Shown here one piece after another: positions 1 through 8,141 of a stretch of 64,000 nt of DNA. The notes below the pieces were generated by a model. The model saw nothing but the letters and a program-made list of their open reading frames with translations, was not told where the DNA came from and ran no database searches. The DNA comes from Petrocella sp024636985. Lineage in GTDB: Bacteria > Bacillota > Clostridia > Lachnospirales > Vallitaleaceae. The translations under genes were made by a program, and so were the position numbers. Location: contig JAGXFY010000015.1 in NCBI GenBank assembly GCA_024636985.1, positions 1 through 64,000 of the forward strand, given 5' to 3'. Position 1 is the first letter of the stretch, and each line of letters begins with the position of its first letter.

Positions 1-2
1 AA

Positions 3-173
3 CTTTCAGTTTTGCTTGCGAGAGAACTTCTGGTACCAATTATTCATAATACAACGTATGAAGAATTGCGGAATGTTAGTCCACTTCTTGCATCCAGAAG
101 TGGCCTAAGTACAGAAGAGGATACTATGTCAGTTATAGCGACCAAACTCTCTGAACTAGTATCAGTGGAATAA
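3..173 (+). CDS. C-terminal part of unidentified cassette protein (partial)
   Basis: An open frame runs in from the left edge and stops with TAA, giving the last 56 residues of a protein ending KLSELVSVE. It contains ARELLVPIIHNTTYEELRN, which I do not recognise. The frame lies directly before the first attC, in the normal cassette orientation, which is the main reason to accept it. The start and N-terminal domain lie outside the window. Confidence 0.5.
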   Translation, partial: LSVLLARELLVPIIHNTTYEELRNVSPLLASRSGLSTEEDTMSVIATKLSELVSVE

Positions 174-247
174 GAATTTCCTAAGTAAAATCGTATTATG
201 CTTTTAGGCTTTAGACAAGTATTTTTGAAGAATGTCGGCTGTACGTC

Positions 248-323
248 CCATAACAGCGAACTTACGACATGGACGTTTTTAATCGGAAGGATGTCCACGT
301 CGTAAGTTCACGGGACGTTATGT
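248..323 (+). repeat. attC site 1 (short type)
   Basis: Cores CCATAAC and GTTATGT. The inner arms GAACTTACGAC and GTCGTAAGTTC pair perfectly, and an inner GGAC/GTCC pair surrounds a T-rich loop. Loop family shared with the sites at 3736 and 8460 (GGAAGGATGTCCAC-like). Confidence 0.85.
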
Positions 324-359
324 GACATTAATTCCTAGTTATGAGAGAGGATATAAGAT

Positions 360-866
360 ATGAAGAAATTCACAACAGTATTGATTAAACTCTTATCACT
401 ATACTATCTTGTTAAGACTATTGGTAGTTTGAGCAATATAGTTTACTATTTGCCGATGATGATGAAGACTAAACCTATGAGTGAGAATATTGGAATTTTT
501 GGTCTGCTTTTTGTATTCACGGTTAATGCTGTAATCTGTATAGTTCTATGGTTACTAAGTTCAAGAATATCAGGTGTTATTGTACAAGATGAAAGAAATA
601 TTGATTCCGTTGAAATTGTATTAGATTATAATAGTCTTTTGCTTATTGGAATTAAAATGGTCGGGGTAATTCTTGTAATCCTTTCAATAGAAGAAGGGGT
701 ATATGAAGCAATATCAGTTTTTGGTATCAATTTAGATCGATTTGACTTAGTTCAAAGAATGACAATGCTCTTGAACCTTATGTTTCCATTTTTAAAGGTG
801 ATAATTGGGTATATGCTTATAGTTAATAATAAATTACATGCATTGATTAGAGGGCAAGAGAAATAG
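360..866 (+). CDS. Small multi-pass membrane protein, cassette-borne
   Basis: 168 residues with about four hydrophobic segments (roughly residues 5-33, 44-67, 90-115 and 134-156) joined by short charged loops, so an inner-membrane protein. Start ATG follows an AGAGAGG-like ribosome site about eight bases upstream. It is the only gene of its cassette, co-oriented with the array, between attC sites at 248 and 896. No conserved catalytic motif is visible and no family was recognised. Small multi-pass proteins of unknown role are common integron cargo. Confidence 0.7.
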   Translation: MKKFTTVLIKLLSLYYLVKTIGSLSNIVYYLPMMMKTKPMSENIGIFGLLFVFTVNAVICIVLWLLSSRISGVIVQDERNIDSVEIVLDYNSLLLIGIKMVGVILVILSIEEGVYEAISVFGINLDRFDLVQRMTMLLNLMFPFLKVIIGYMLIVNNKLHALIRGQEK

Positions 867-895
867 TTGATTCTAAAGCTGACGGAATTAACGTC

Positions 896-971
896 ACATA
901 ACAGCGAGTTGACGATATAGGCTTTGAACAAGGATGGATGCCACACATCGTCAACTCACAGGACGTTATGT
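896..971 (+). repeat. attC site 2 (short type)
   Basis: Cores ACATAAC and GTTATGT are exact complements. Inner arms GAGTTGACGAT and ATCGTCAACTC pair perfectly. This is the commonest loop family in the array, with near-identical copies at 6175, 7711, 12952 and 14387. Confidence 0.9.
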
Positions 972-1183
972 GATATTAATTACTAGTCTATGGTTATGAA
1001 TAATTATTACTAAGTATTCAGTTTGATCTAGAAGAACTTTAATTTGAGTTCATTTGAACAATTTGTAATTATTTATTGATATTGCTTCTAATATAGACCC
1101 TATATAGAGGTAATATGCAATATATGATATATCCAACTAATATGATTTTAATCGTGGATAATAGTTGGGGTAGGAGATGTATG

Positions 1184-1498
1184 ATGAAGAACTGGACATT
1201 TAGGAAGCATTTATTATTATCGGTTGCAATAACAGGTACAGTGTACTTTGGGATATTTGTATCGTATGTTTTTTCGTTTTCAAAGTTGATTGGACTAGAT
1301 AACTTATTTGAGAAGAATGAAGCCGCAAGTATTGCCATTATTGGAGGTGCAGATGGACCTACTGCAGTTTTTGCAACTGGAAATACTTTATATATGTTCT
1401 TACTCAATAAGTATGTTTTATTATTTTTTGTGTTGCTATTAAGTTTTATTCCTATGAAGTGGTTACTTAATCGACATTTTAGAGATAAAGAAATCTAA
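1184..1498 (+). CDS. Mini membrane protein with GGADGPT motif (decarboxylase beta-subunit-like)
   Basis: About 104 residues from the ATG at 1184, seven bases after AGGAG at 1172-1176; an ATG at 1181 and an upstream ATG at 1115 are less well placed. There are two transmembrane segments, one near the N-terminus and one near the C-terminus. Between them lies SIAIIGGADGPTAVFATG, which closely resembles the GGADGPT signature of Na+-translocating decarboxylase beta subunits (OadB/GcdB family). Those proteins are roughly 350-400 residues with many helices, so this is at most a fragment-like relative; sodium pumping cannot be inferred. Sole gene of its cassette. Confidence 0.7.
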   Translation: MKNWTFRKHLLLSVAITGTVYFGIFVSYVFSFSKLIGLDNLFEKNEAASIAIIGGADGPTAVFATGNTLYMFLLNKYVLLFFVLLLSFIPMKWLLNRHFRDKEI

Positions 1499-1517
1499 AA
1501 CTTTCGTAATGAACATC

Positions 1518-1645
1518 ACATAACAGCATGTTGCCAACACTCAATCAGCTAACCGAGTCGGGGTCGCATTAGCCGTTCGCGAGGCTCACAGGCATGAGCT
1601 CACCCTGTAAGCAGATTGGCGTCGTCAACACACAGGACGTTAGCA
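1518..1645 (+). repeat. attC site 3 (long, VCR-like type)
   Basis: 128 bp with cores ACATAAC and GTTAGCA. The internal block CTAACCGAGTCGGGGTCGCA and the GGCTCACAGGCATGAG region recur in the long sites at 5417, 9144 and 15114. The length is similar to Vibrio VCR sites. Confidence 0.85.
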
Positions 1646-1777
1646 GAAAGAAAATATTTACGAAAGATATTATCCGTTACTTGATTTAATTAGTGGTAGT
1701 TTGATACATTGATTCACAACATAAAGATAGCGCTTATTATGGGCAACATAAGGCAGATAAAAAAGGGGGGAAGAACA

Positions 1778-2953
1778 TTGGTAAGAGATATAGATTTGCT
1801 TTTAATTAATGGTAATTTAATTGACGGTACAGGAAGTGCAATTAATAAAAATGTTTGCATTGGAGTTAAAAACAAAAAAATATTGTTTATAGAAAAAATG
1901 GTTAATGAAAATGCAATTAATGATAAATGTAAGATATTAAATTTGGATGGTGCAACAATATTACCTGGATTTATAAATGCTCATGCTCATACTGGATTTA
2001 AATTTATAAAAGATAAATTATGCGAAGGATTTCAGGATAAATATTTAGATGCTTGCATTAGAGAAGGAATAACAACTATCCGAGATGAAGGAATGCTGAG
2101 TGCTAATTCTATAGATGATATGTTAAAGCAAAAGAATCTATTAGATAAGGTTACATCATATCCTAATGTAATTATGACAGGTAAGTTTTTTACAGCTCCA
2201 GGAGGATATGGTGGACAAGCACCTATTACAGTAACGACTGTAGAGGAGGTAAGGCAGAAAGTAAATGAAATATTAGATAAGGACATAAAAGTAATAAAGA
2301 CTGTACTTGATGATGGAATGGATCCTAGTACTTTTGGATTGCCTAAATTATCGGAAGAATTATTAAAAGAGATTTGTGATGTGGCACATAGTAGAGGAGC
2401 TAAGGTATCTGCACATGTAACTCAGGCACATAATCTTAAGGCACTTGTACGAGCGGGTATAAATGATGCAGGACATATGGTTTATGACGATTTGAGCGAT
2501 GATTTAATTAGTGAAATGATTGAAAAAGATATTTATTTTGTCCCCACACTAACTGTATTTAAATTTATACAAGATAAATATGGTGCTCCAATACTAGAGA
2601 ACTCAATGAATAACCTAAAGAGGTTTATTAAGGCAGGTGGTAAAATTGCATTAGGTGATGATTTTATTGAAGAAGAAGAACCTTGGTATAGATTAGGTAT
2701 GCCATTGATTGAAATTGAACTTTTACAGCAATGTGGTTTAACACCTATGGAAATTATAGTTGCAGCAACAAAGCATGGTTCGGAGGTATGCAATGCTTCA
2801 AATGAAATAGGTACTGTTGAAACAGGAAAAAATGCAGACTTATTAATATTAAAAGATAATCCACTGGAAGATTTAAATAATATAAGAAACATTTTCATGG
2901 TTATAAAAGATGGAAATATTATTGTAAATAAAGATGCTAAGTTAAAAGCTTGA
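1778..2953 (+). CDS. Metal-dependent amidohydrolase
   Basis: 391 residues from a TTG start at 1778, placed seven bases after AAGGGGGG; a longer frame from 1709 has no ribosome site. N-terminal beta segment DLLLINGNLIDGTG is typical of amidohydrolase superfamily enzymes. Metal ligands visible are HAHTG after GFIN, a lysine in VIKTVLDDGMD, two histidines in AHVTQAHN and AGH, and the aspartate in ALGDDF. The C-terminal GTVETGKNADLLILKDNPL is the usual composite-domain return. Related families include imidazolonepropionase-like and Xaa-Pro dipeptidase-like hydrolases; the substrate is unknown. It is the largest intact cassette gene here and more AT-rich than the backbone. Confidence 0.85.
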   Translation: MVRDIDLLLINGNLIDGTGSAINKNVCIGVKNKKILFIEKMVNENAINDKCKILNLDGATILPGFINAHAHTGFKFIKDKLCEGFQDKYLDACIREGITTIRDEGMLSANSIDDMLKQKNLLDKVTSYPNVIMTGKFFTAPGGYGGQAPITVTTVEEVRQKVNEILDKDIKVIKTVLDDGMDPSTFGLPKLSEELLKEICDVAHSRGAKVSAHVTQAHNLKALVRAGINDAGHMVYDDLSDDLISEMIEKDIYFVPTLTVFKFIQDKYGAPILENSMNNLKRFIKAGGKIALGDDFIEEEEPWYRLGMPLIEIELLQQCGLTPMEIIVAATKHGSEVCNASNEIGTVETGKNADLLILKDNPLEDLNNIRNIFMVIKDGNIIVNKDAKLKA

Positions 2954-3008
2954 ATCGCGTTTTTTAACTAAAGTAATTTCGAATTAGAGAGTTAAAACAT
3001 TTTTCATC

Positions 3009-3120
3009 TGCTAACAAAATACTCCAGTTCGCTTTGCATGAGAAGACTGCAAAGCACACCTGCGAGCCTAAGATAGGAGCTATCTAAGGCTCTCGGCGTC
3101 TGGAGTACGAAACGTTAGCT
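3009..3120 (+). repeat. attC site 4 (singleton type)
   Basis: 112 bp with cores TGCTAAC and GTTAGCT. Arms ACTCCAG and CTGGAGT pair, with an inner GCTTTGCA/TGCAAAGC hairpin and a further GAGCCTAAGATAG hairpin. Unrelated in sequence to the other sites, so its cassette may come from a different source. Confidence 0.75.
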
Positions 3121-3176
3121 GACATATAATCCTGGGTATTGGTAACAAGTTATAATTTAGTTAGGAGTAGAATTTA

Positions 3177-3695
3177 ATGATCAGATTGGTAATGCCTAAT
3201 TTAGCTCATGAAGAGCAGGTAATGAAATATCGTGAAGAATTTTTAGTGAATCAAGACAGTATGGATGGAACAGCCGGATTGAGAGATTACGATGATTATA
3301 AGTTATGGCTTGATAGAATCAGGAAGAATTCTAATAAGGATACTGCATTAGACGGTTTAGTACCAGCTACAACTTTACTAGCTATAAGGGAGTCTGATAA
3401 TTACCTTATAGGTATGGTTGATATTCGTCATCAACTTAATGACTACCTCTATAATTATGGTGGTCATTTAGGTTATAGTGTAAGGAAATCCGAAAGACGT
3501 AATGGATATGCAACGGAATTGCTTAGAAAAACTTTACCGTGGTGTGCTGAACTTGGTCTTGATAAAGCTTTGGTATGTTGCTTCAAGGACAACATTGCAT
3601 CTGCTAGAACAATAATTACTAATGGTGGAGAATTGGAGAATGAAGTAATAGAAGATGGTGAACCAGTACAACGGTATTGGATCAATCGTCTGTAG
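3177..3695 (+). CDS. GNAT family N-acetyltransferase
   Basis: 172 residues; ATG nine bases after AGGAG. The acetyl-CoA loop appears as YSVRKSERRNGYATELL around residues 100-116 (R/Q-x-x-G-x-G/A type), preceded by the beta-4 strand GGHLGYSV and followed by ALVCCFKDNIASARTIITNGG, the usual GNAT motif B with Asn. The substrate is unknown; the family acetylates amines of small molecules or proteins in the cytoplasm. Sole gene of its cassette. Similar in layout to the GNAT at 7156. Confidence 0.9.
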   Translation: MIRLVMPNLAHEEQVMKYREEFLVNQDSMDGTAGLRDYDDYKLWLDRIRKNSNKDTALDGLVPATTLLAIRESDNYLIGMVDIRHQLNDYLYNYGGHLGYSVRKSERRNGYATELLRKTLPWCAELGLDKALVCCFKDNIASARTIITNGGELENEVIEDGEPVQRYWINRL

Positions 3696-3735
3696 AACAC
3701 ATTGAAGTGTACGCAGATTTGACGGATTATACATC

Positions 3736-3811
3736 AGCTAACAGCGAACTCCCAACATGGCCTTTTTAATCGGTATGATGGCACATGTCGGGAGTTCACG
3801 GAACGTTATAT
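3736..3811 (+). repeat. attC site 5 (short type)
   Basis: Cores AGCTAAC and GTTATAT. Arms GAACTCCCAACATG and CATGTCGGGAGTTC pair with one mismatch. The loop resembles attC site 1. Confidence 0.85.
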
Positions 3812-3867
3812 GACATCAATACCTAGTTTGCAAAAATAGATTTTAAATTGAAAGGAAAGTTTTAATT

Positions 3868-4467
3868 ATGAGAAAGTTTTTGATCTTAATGATAGTGATT
3901 TTACTATTTACTGGATGTAGTTATGATTCAAGAATAAATGATAATTTAGAGGCGTTAGCTTTTGTATTGAATGAGGAACCTATAAGTGATATAAGTCTTA
4001 AAGAATTGTTCGGAGAAGTTATAGGAAATGAGAAGGGTATAGGAATCACAGGTTTCAATGTCTCTATAACACCTGATGGTTATGTTAATTCACTTAATAT
4101 TTCTTTTTCGGATAGTAAAATGAATGACGAGGTGACTTATGTTTATAGAAGATCAGAGAAGATATCTAATAGCTATAAGCAGAACGATGTTGAAAGTATT
4201 GGATTACATACTGAAAGATTAACCGTACTTGATTTATTTGATAATAATGTTAAATTGGGCAATACAGATATGGAACCAGAGGAATTGATGATTTATGAAT
4301 TGATGTCACCATCTGAAATATCAATTTCAGTTAATGAGGGTGATGTTGTTGATGGAAGTTTTATACAGGAGACCATGGATGTTGTAGGGATTGCATTTCA
4401 TTGTTATAAGAGCCCAGTTGATAAGGATGATGGCATTATTATAAATGTTACTACTGACTACAAGTAA
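3868..4467 (+). CDS. Putative lipoprotein
   Basis: 199 residues. The N-terminus MRKFLILMIVILLFTGC is a classical lipoprotein signal with lipobox LFTGC, so cleavage before Cys17 and anchoring to the outer face of the membrane are predicted. The mature part is mixed alpha/beta in appearance, acidic, with no recognised domain. Ribosome site AAAGGAAA lies upstream of ATG. Single-gene cassette in array orientation, bounded by attC sites at 3736 and 4530. Function unknown. Confidence 0.75.
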   Translation: MRKFLILMIVILLFTGCSYDSRINDNLEALAFVLNEEPISDISLKELFGEVIGNEKGIGITGFNVSITPDGYVNSLNISFSDSKMNDEVTYVYRRSEKISNSYKQNDVESIGLHTERLTVLDLFDNNVKLGNTDMEPEELMIYELMSPSEISISVNEGDVVDGSFIQETMDVVGIAFHCYKSPVDKDDGIIINVTTDYK

Positions 4468-4529
4468 AGCGTCGTGGTTCGTAGTGAATCGTATGATTGA
4501 CATTTGTGCGAATCTTCGGTAGTGACGTC

Positions 4530-4790
4530 ATATAACAGTACCTTCCCACAAGGGTCGCAGATGGCGAAGGGTATCACATATTCAAGGTTATCAAAGGTTT
4601 GGAATCAATGAACCATCGAAGTCACGCGACCACATCCAGCCAGCTAAGCCCGTCGGGCCGTCAGTTGCATTAGTCACCCTGAAGGGTTCTTTGAAGTAGG
4701 ACACTTCGACTATGTCTCAGTTAAGACTTCAAGATGACATTAGCAACAGACTCTAAGCTGCCAGGACGTTGGGAAGCCGGAACGTTAGAG
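4530..4790 (+). repeat. attC site 6, unusually long (261 bp)
   Basis: Left core ATATAAC and right core GTTAGAG. Outer arms CTTCCCA and TGGGAAG pair, then AGGGTCGC-like and GCGACC segments pair further in. The interior holds several smaller hairpins and blocks such as GCATTAGTCACC that resemble the long attC type. No ORF fits inside. It may be one expanded site or two sites merged by deletion. Confidence 0.6.
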
Positions 4791-4847
4791 CAATAATATG
4801 CTGGTTATAGAAAGAACATTTAAAGTTGAATGTTATTGAGGAGAGTT

Positions 4848-5321
4848 ATGGATAGTAGTATCAAAGATTTGTTTGAATTGAACGATGATAAGGAGAATTT
4901 CGAAGTCCCTGGTGGTTGGAAGAGATATGACTATAGCAAGGCTTACATGAAAGCTCTTAAATTAAAGCAGAGTATTGAGAGCTTAATAGGTGATTCCTGT
5001 TTTATGGATTCTAGGCATTCATTGAAGAAAGTGAATTATTTAGTTGATATTGAACTTCCAGATTCTGTTCTGATGAATAAAGATGAAGAAGCGAAGATTC
5101 GAATCAGTCATTTTGGCTCTATGGTAACAATTATAGGTAATAAGAAACATGATGGTTTAAGCATTCGGGATGATTTTCAGGATGAAATTTTGAAACTCAT
5201 AAATTCACGTGAGTATATACGGATACCAAATGAATCTTTATGGATTAAATATCCGAAGAGCCATATTTTTCAGAAAAGAAAGTTTAAGAACTGGGGACAT
5301 CGATTTTTTGAGCAGCTATGA
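4848..5321 (+). CDS. Hypothetical protein, cassette-borne
   Basis: 157 residues from ATG 4848, just after TGAGGAGAG; an in-frame ATG 18 bases earlier overlaps the ribosome site and is rejected. Soluble, charged, no signal or membrane segment. It begins DSSIKDLFELNDDKENFEVP and ends with a basic KRKFKNWGHRF stretch. I do not recognise a family. Single gene of its cassette, co-oriented with the array. Confidence 0.7.
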   Translation: MDSSIKDLFELNDDKENFEVPGGWKRYDYSKAYMKALKLKQSIESLIGDSCFMDSRHSLKKVNYLVDIELPDSVLMNKDEEAKIRISHFGSMVTIIGNKKHDGLSIRDDFQDEILKLINSREYIRIPNESLWIKYPKSHIFQKRKFKNWGHRFFEQL

Positions 5322-5416
5322 GGATTATTATTCACTAATTTAAATAGAATAATAACAGAGCAGTTAGAAGAATTAGCAGAAAATGAAAATATCTGAAGGC
5401 TGACGCATATTACTGC

Positions 5417-5542
5417 TCCTAACATAGTATTGCCAACACTCTATCTGCTAACCGAGTCGGGGTCGCATTAGCCATTCGCAAGGCTCACAGGCATGAGCAC
5501 ACCCTGTAAGCAGATTGGCGTGGTCAATACAGGACGTTATGT
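5417..5542 (+). repeat. attC site 7 (long type)
   Basis: 126 bp; cores TCCTAAC and GTTATGT. The interior is nearly identical to the site at 1518, including CTAACCGAGTCGGGGTCGCA and CCCTGTAAGCAGATTGG. Confidence 0.85.
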
Positions 5543-5569
5543 GCAATAATCATTCTGGGTAATAGAAAA

Positions 5570-5600
5570 GACCACCCTTTAGTAGTGGTCCTTGCATGAG
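5570..5600 (-). terminator. Rho-independent terminator of the YefM/YoeB cassette
   Basis: On the minus strand GACCAC and GTGGTC pair around a nine-base loop and are followed by TTTTCT. It overlaps the toxin stop, so the reversed cassette carries its own terminator. Confidence 0.6.
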
Positions 5601-5836
5601 GTAATGACAAGTTTTTCGTCATCGATTTTATAAATTATTCTATGTTCATCATTGATCCGGCGACTCCAGTAACTACTTAGATCATGTTTCAACGGTTCAG
5701 GTTTACCAATACCATGTGAGAAGCCATCTCGCTCAATGCTTTTGATGAGTTTATTAATTCGTTTTACCATTTGTTTGTCAGTTTGTTGCCAGTATAGATA
5801 GTCATTCCAAGCGTTGTCGGTGAATATTTTAATCAT
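5579..5836 (-). CDS. Txe/YoeB family mRNA-interferase toxin
   Basis: 85 residues, the usual YoeB length. Family hallmarks are visible: WNDYLYWQ near the N-terminus, the GIGKPEPLKHDLSSYWSRRI block, then HRIIYKI and a C-terminal SCKDHY whose last His-Tyr matches the catalytic tail of YoeB. YoeB cuts mRNA at the ribosome. The start overlaps the end of the upstream antitoxin gene by eight bases. The pair lies opposite to the array direction and has its own promoter, as is usual for integron toxin-antitoxin cassettes. Confidence 0.92.
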   Translation of the reverse strand: MIKIFTDNAWNDYLYWQQTDKQMVKRINKLIKSIERDGFSHGIGKPEPLKHDLSSYWSRRINDEHRIIYKIDDEKLVITSCKDHY

Positions 5837-6083
5837 CTATTAGCTCTCTTTCCGAGTATTTGCCTTGCTCGTATTGATCAATACCATCTTTGATTTTCTG
5901 GTATCTTTCTGGATTACTAAAGATGCGGAAGTTTTCCATCATATTGTTGTATTCGGCTTCTGACATCATTACTATGTTTTCGCCACGTGAACGAGTTACG
6001 ATAATAGCTTCGACGTCTTCTACTACTTTGTCACATATTTCTTTGAAGTGGCTACGTACTTGGGAACTTGTAATAGCGATCAT
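5829..6083 (-). CDS. Phd/YefM family antitoxin
   Basis: 84 residues. N-terminal DNA-binding YefM fold: ITSSQVRSHFKEICDKV followed by IIVTRSRGENIVMMSEAEYN, then a charged C-terminal tail that would wrap the toxin. The start ATG is preceded by AGGAGGTG. It is the first gene of a two-gene operon with the YoeB toxin. A TGTAC-based inverted repeat in the promoter is the expected autoregulatory operator. Confidence 0.92.
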   Translation of the reverse strand: MIAITSSQVRSHFKEICDKVVEDVEAIIVTRSRGENIVMMSEAEYNNMMENFRIFSNPERYQKIKDGIDQYEQGKYSERELIDD

Positions 6084-6102
6084 ATAATCACCTCCTAGCT
6101 AT

Positions 6103-6130
6103 ATTGTACCATATGTTGTACAAATGTCAA
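6103..6130 (-). promoter_or_regulatory. Promoter and YefM-type operator
   Basis: Minus strand TTGACA (6125-6130), 16-base spacer, TACAAT (6103-6108). The spacer and -10 carry an inverted repeat TGTAC...GTACA; TGTACA is the core of known YefM operators, so autorepression is inferred. Confidence 0.7.
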
Positions 6131-6174
6131 TCGCACAATTTATAGTGTAGTGGGAGCTGACGAATGATTACTGC

Positions 6175-6250
6175 ACATAACAGCGAGTTGACGATATGGG
6201 CTTTGAATAAGGATGGATACCACACATAGTCAACTCATAGAACGTTAGCT
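6175..6250 (+). repeat. attC site 8 (short type)
   Basis: Cores ACATAAC and GTTAGCT; the arms of the GAGTTGACGAT family pair with a single mismatch (GACGAT against ATAGTC). Confidence 0.85.
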
Positions 6251-6406
6251 GAAATAAAAGTCAGCAATCGACATATATTGAAACAATAGTACATTTGTAT
6301 TTAGCAGGGTAAGAGATAGACACATGGAAGTAATTAGAAATTCAAGGGATGAAAATATATAAAAGTGGAACACAGCGTAAAAATTAACCGACAGATGAAG
6401 GGAGTT

Positions 6407-7078
6407 ATGATGAAAGTAGTAATTTTTGATTTTAACGGAACATTGTTATGGGATACACAACTACATAATAGAGCATGGGATCAATTTCTTGAGAAACATG
6501 GCATTCAGATTTCAGATGACGAGAAAGATCATAAAATACATGGAAGACTTAATAGTGAGATACTAAAAGATTTGTTTGGTGATAAATTAACAATGGATAT
6601 TATAACGAAGTATTCTATTGAGAAAGAGTTAATATATCAAGATATTCTTATAGAGAACGGTTTGACATTGGCAAAAGGCGTTGTTGAGTTGTTTGATTAT
6701 TTTAAGAAGAGAAGCATTCCAATGGCAATTGCAACAGCTTCTGGGAAACTAAATGTGGATTTTTACATCAAGATATTTGACTTGCACCATTGGTTTGAAT
6801 CATCACACATTGTTTATAACGATGGTAGCATGAGAGGAAAGCCATATCCTGATATTTTTGAGAAAGCCATTAATATCCTTGGAGCAAAACCTGAAGATGT
6901 GATTATTCTTGAGGATTCAATCGCGGGGATTAAAGCAGCAGAGGCAGCAGGTGCAGGAGAGATTATTATAGTGAATTCATGTAATGGCAATTATGAGAAT
7001 TATTCTAACAAGTACCTAATTATTGATACCTTAGAAGGTCTGAAATTGATTGGTTGTGTGGACTTTTATATCACCTAA
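6407..7078 (+). CDS. HAD family phosphatase (beta-phosphoglucomutase-like)
   Basis: About 223 residues; ATGs at 6407 and 6410 follow AAGGGAG, and the upstream GTG at 6365 is unlikely. HAD motif I is FDFNGTLLWD with the nucleophilic Asp; the usual second Asp is Asn, which occurs in some members. The helical cap follows, then motif II ATASG, motif III lysine in RGKPYPDIF and motif IV ILEDSIAGIKAAEAAGAG. Likely a cytoplasmic phosphatase or phosphomutase of unknown substrate. No complete attC separates it from the next gene. Confidence 0.88.
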   Translation: MMKVVIFDFNGTLLWDTQLHNRAWDQFLEKHGIQISDDEKDHKIHGRLNSEILKDLFGDKLTMDIITKYSIEKELIYQDILIENGLTLAKGVVELFDYFKKRSIPMAIATASGKLNVDFYIKIFDLHHWFESSHIVYNDGSMRGKPYPDIFEKAINILGAKPEDVIILEDSIAGIKAAEAAGAGEIIIVNSCNGNYENYSNKYLIIDTLEGLKLIGCVDFYIT

Positions 7079-7100
7079 CACGCGTTTTACGACATTATTC
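7074..7100 (+). repeat. Possible attC left-core remnant
   Basis: CACCTAACACGCG at the end of the HAD gene looks like an attC left core (ACCTAAC) but no matching right core precedes the next ribosome site at 7145. Probable deletion scar joining two cassettes. Confidence 0.35.
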
Positions 7101-7155
7101 ATTTCGGTAGTGATCACTATTTTACAGTATTATTTCATTGTTTTGGAGGTTAGAC

Positions 7156-7686
7156 ATGAAAGACATAAAATTGATTAAGCCAAGTTTAGTATATCAATCA
7201 ACTTTTCTTGATTTTGTTAAAGATGTGAAGGAAAGTGGTTATGAATCATATACGCACTACGTCAAAGCTGAAAAAAATTTTTCTGAATTTATTAATGAGC
7301 TTATTGATATGAGTGAAGGCGTTAATATTAAAGAAGGGTGGGCACCTTGTAGTAGTTATTGGCTAATAGATAATAATGAAGAAGTAATTGGAGTAATTAG
7401 AATAAGACACAGAGTAGATAATGATTCTTTAGAGATGGCAGGTCACATTGGATATGAAATAAAAAGGTCCAAAAGAAAAAAAGGCTATGGCCAAAGGCTG
7501 CTTGAATTAGGTTTGATTGAGGCAAGAAAGATCGGATTGCAGAAAGTACTGATAACATGTGATGAAGATAACGTTGCCTCAAAACGAATGATTGAAAAAT
7601 GTAAGAGTAAGTATAAGAAAAGTATTTTTGATGAAGAATCAGGGAAAAATATACTTCAGTATGAAGTTGATACTGTTTATGAGTAG
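7156..7686 (+). CDS. GNAT family N-acetyltransferase
   Basis: 176 residues from ATG 7156, six bases after GGAGG. Acetyl-CoA motif A is seen as GYEIKRSKRKKGYGQRLL around residues 102-119, preceded by HRVDNDSLEMAGHIG. Motif B contains CDEDNVASKRMIEKCKS. The family transfers acetyl groups from acetyl-CoA; the substrate is unknown. It shares its cassette with the HAD gene because the intervening attC appears lost. The attC following it has a damaged right core. Confidence 0.9.
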   Translation: MKDIKLIKPSLVYQSTFLDFVKDVKESGYESYTHYVKAEKNFSEFINELIDMSEGVNIKEGWAPCSSYWLIDNNEEVIGVIRIRHRVDNDSLEMAGHIGYEIKRSKRKKGYGQRLLELGLIEARKIGLQKVLITCDEDNVASKRMIEKCKSKYKKSIFDEESGKNILQYEVDTVYE

Positions 7687-7710
7687 TGGACGGGGTCAAT
7701 GAATAAAATC

Positions 7711-7786
7711 GTCTAACAGCGAGTTGACGATATAGGCTTTGAACAAGGATGGATACCACACATCGTCAACTCACAGGATCTTAGGT
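7711..7786 (+). repeat. attC site 9 with mutated right core
   Basis: Left core GTCTAAC. Inner arms are perfect, but the right core reads CTTAGGT instead of GTTAGGT, changing the conserved G at the crossover point. Confidence 0.85.
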
Positions 7787-7880
7787 GAAATAAACACTCT
7801 GGGTAGAACGGAGAACTGTAACTCATTTGCTTTACATATTGCCAACAATGTATTACAATTATAGTGAAAGGAGTGATATT

Positions 7881-8141
7881 ATGTCTACCAAGAGTATAAG
7901 TTTTAGAATTGATGATGATCTTAAAGAGGAAGCGGATGAAGTATTAAAGGACATTGGTCTGAATATGACATCAGCATTAACACTTTTTCTGCAACAAGTA
8001 GTTAATAAGAGGTCTATTCCGTTTCCTTTGGAGGCTTCTGACCCATTTTATAGCATCGAGAATATAGCAAAGCTTGACGCAAGGATAAGAGAGTATGAAG
8101 ACGGGAAACTAGAAGAACATACATTGATTGAGGTGGAATAG
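7881..8141 (+). CDS. RelB/DinJ family antitoxin
   Basis: 86 residues from ATG 7881, about eight bases after AAAGGAG. Ribbon-helix-helix N-terminus: STKSISFRIDDDLKEEADEVLKDIGLNMTSALTLFLQQVV is close to DinJ/RelB (quoted here as two pieces, residues 2-20 and 21-41). The C-terminal tail is acidic and probably neutralises the toxin. Its TAG stop overlaps the toxin GTG start by one base, so the two genes are translationally coupled. Co-oriented with the array. Confidence 0.9.
   Translation: MSTKSISFRIDDDLKEEADEVLKDIGLNMTSALTLFLQQVVNKRSIPFPLEASDPFYSIENIAKLDARIREYEDGKLEEHTLIEVE

Noticed and set aside
752..946. Minus-strand ORF starting MWHPSLFKAYIVNSLL, with a similar one at 14120-14437
   Set aside because: The shared peptide is just the antisense translation of the short attC repeat; no ribosome site and no protein family.
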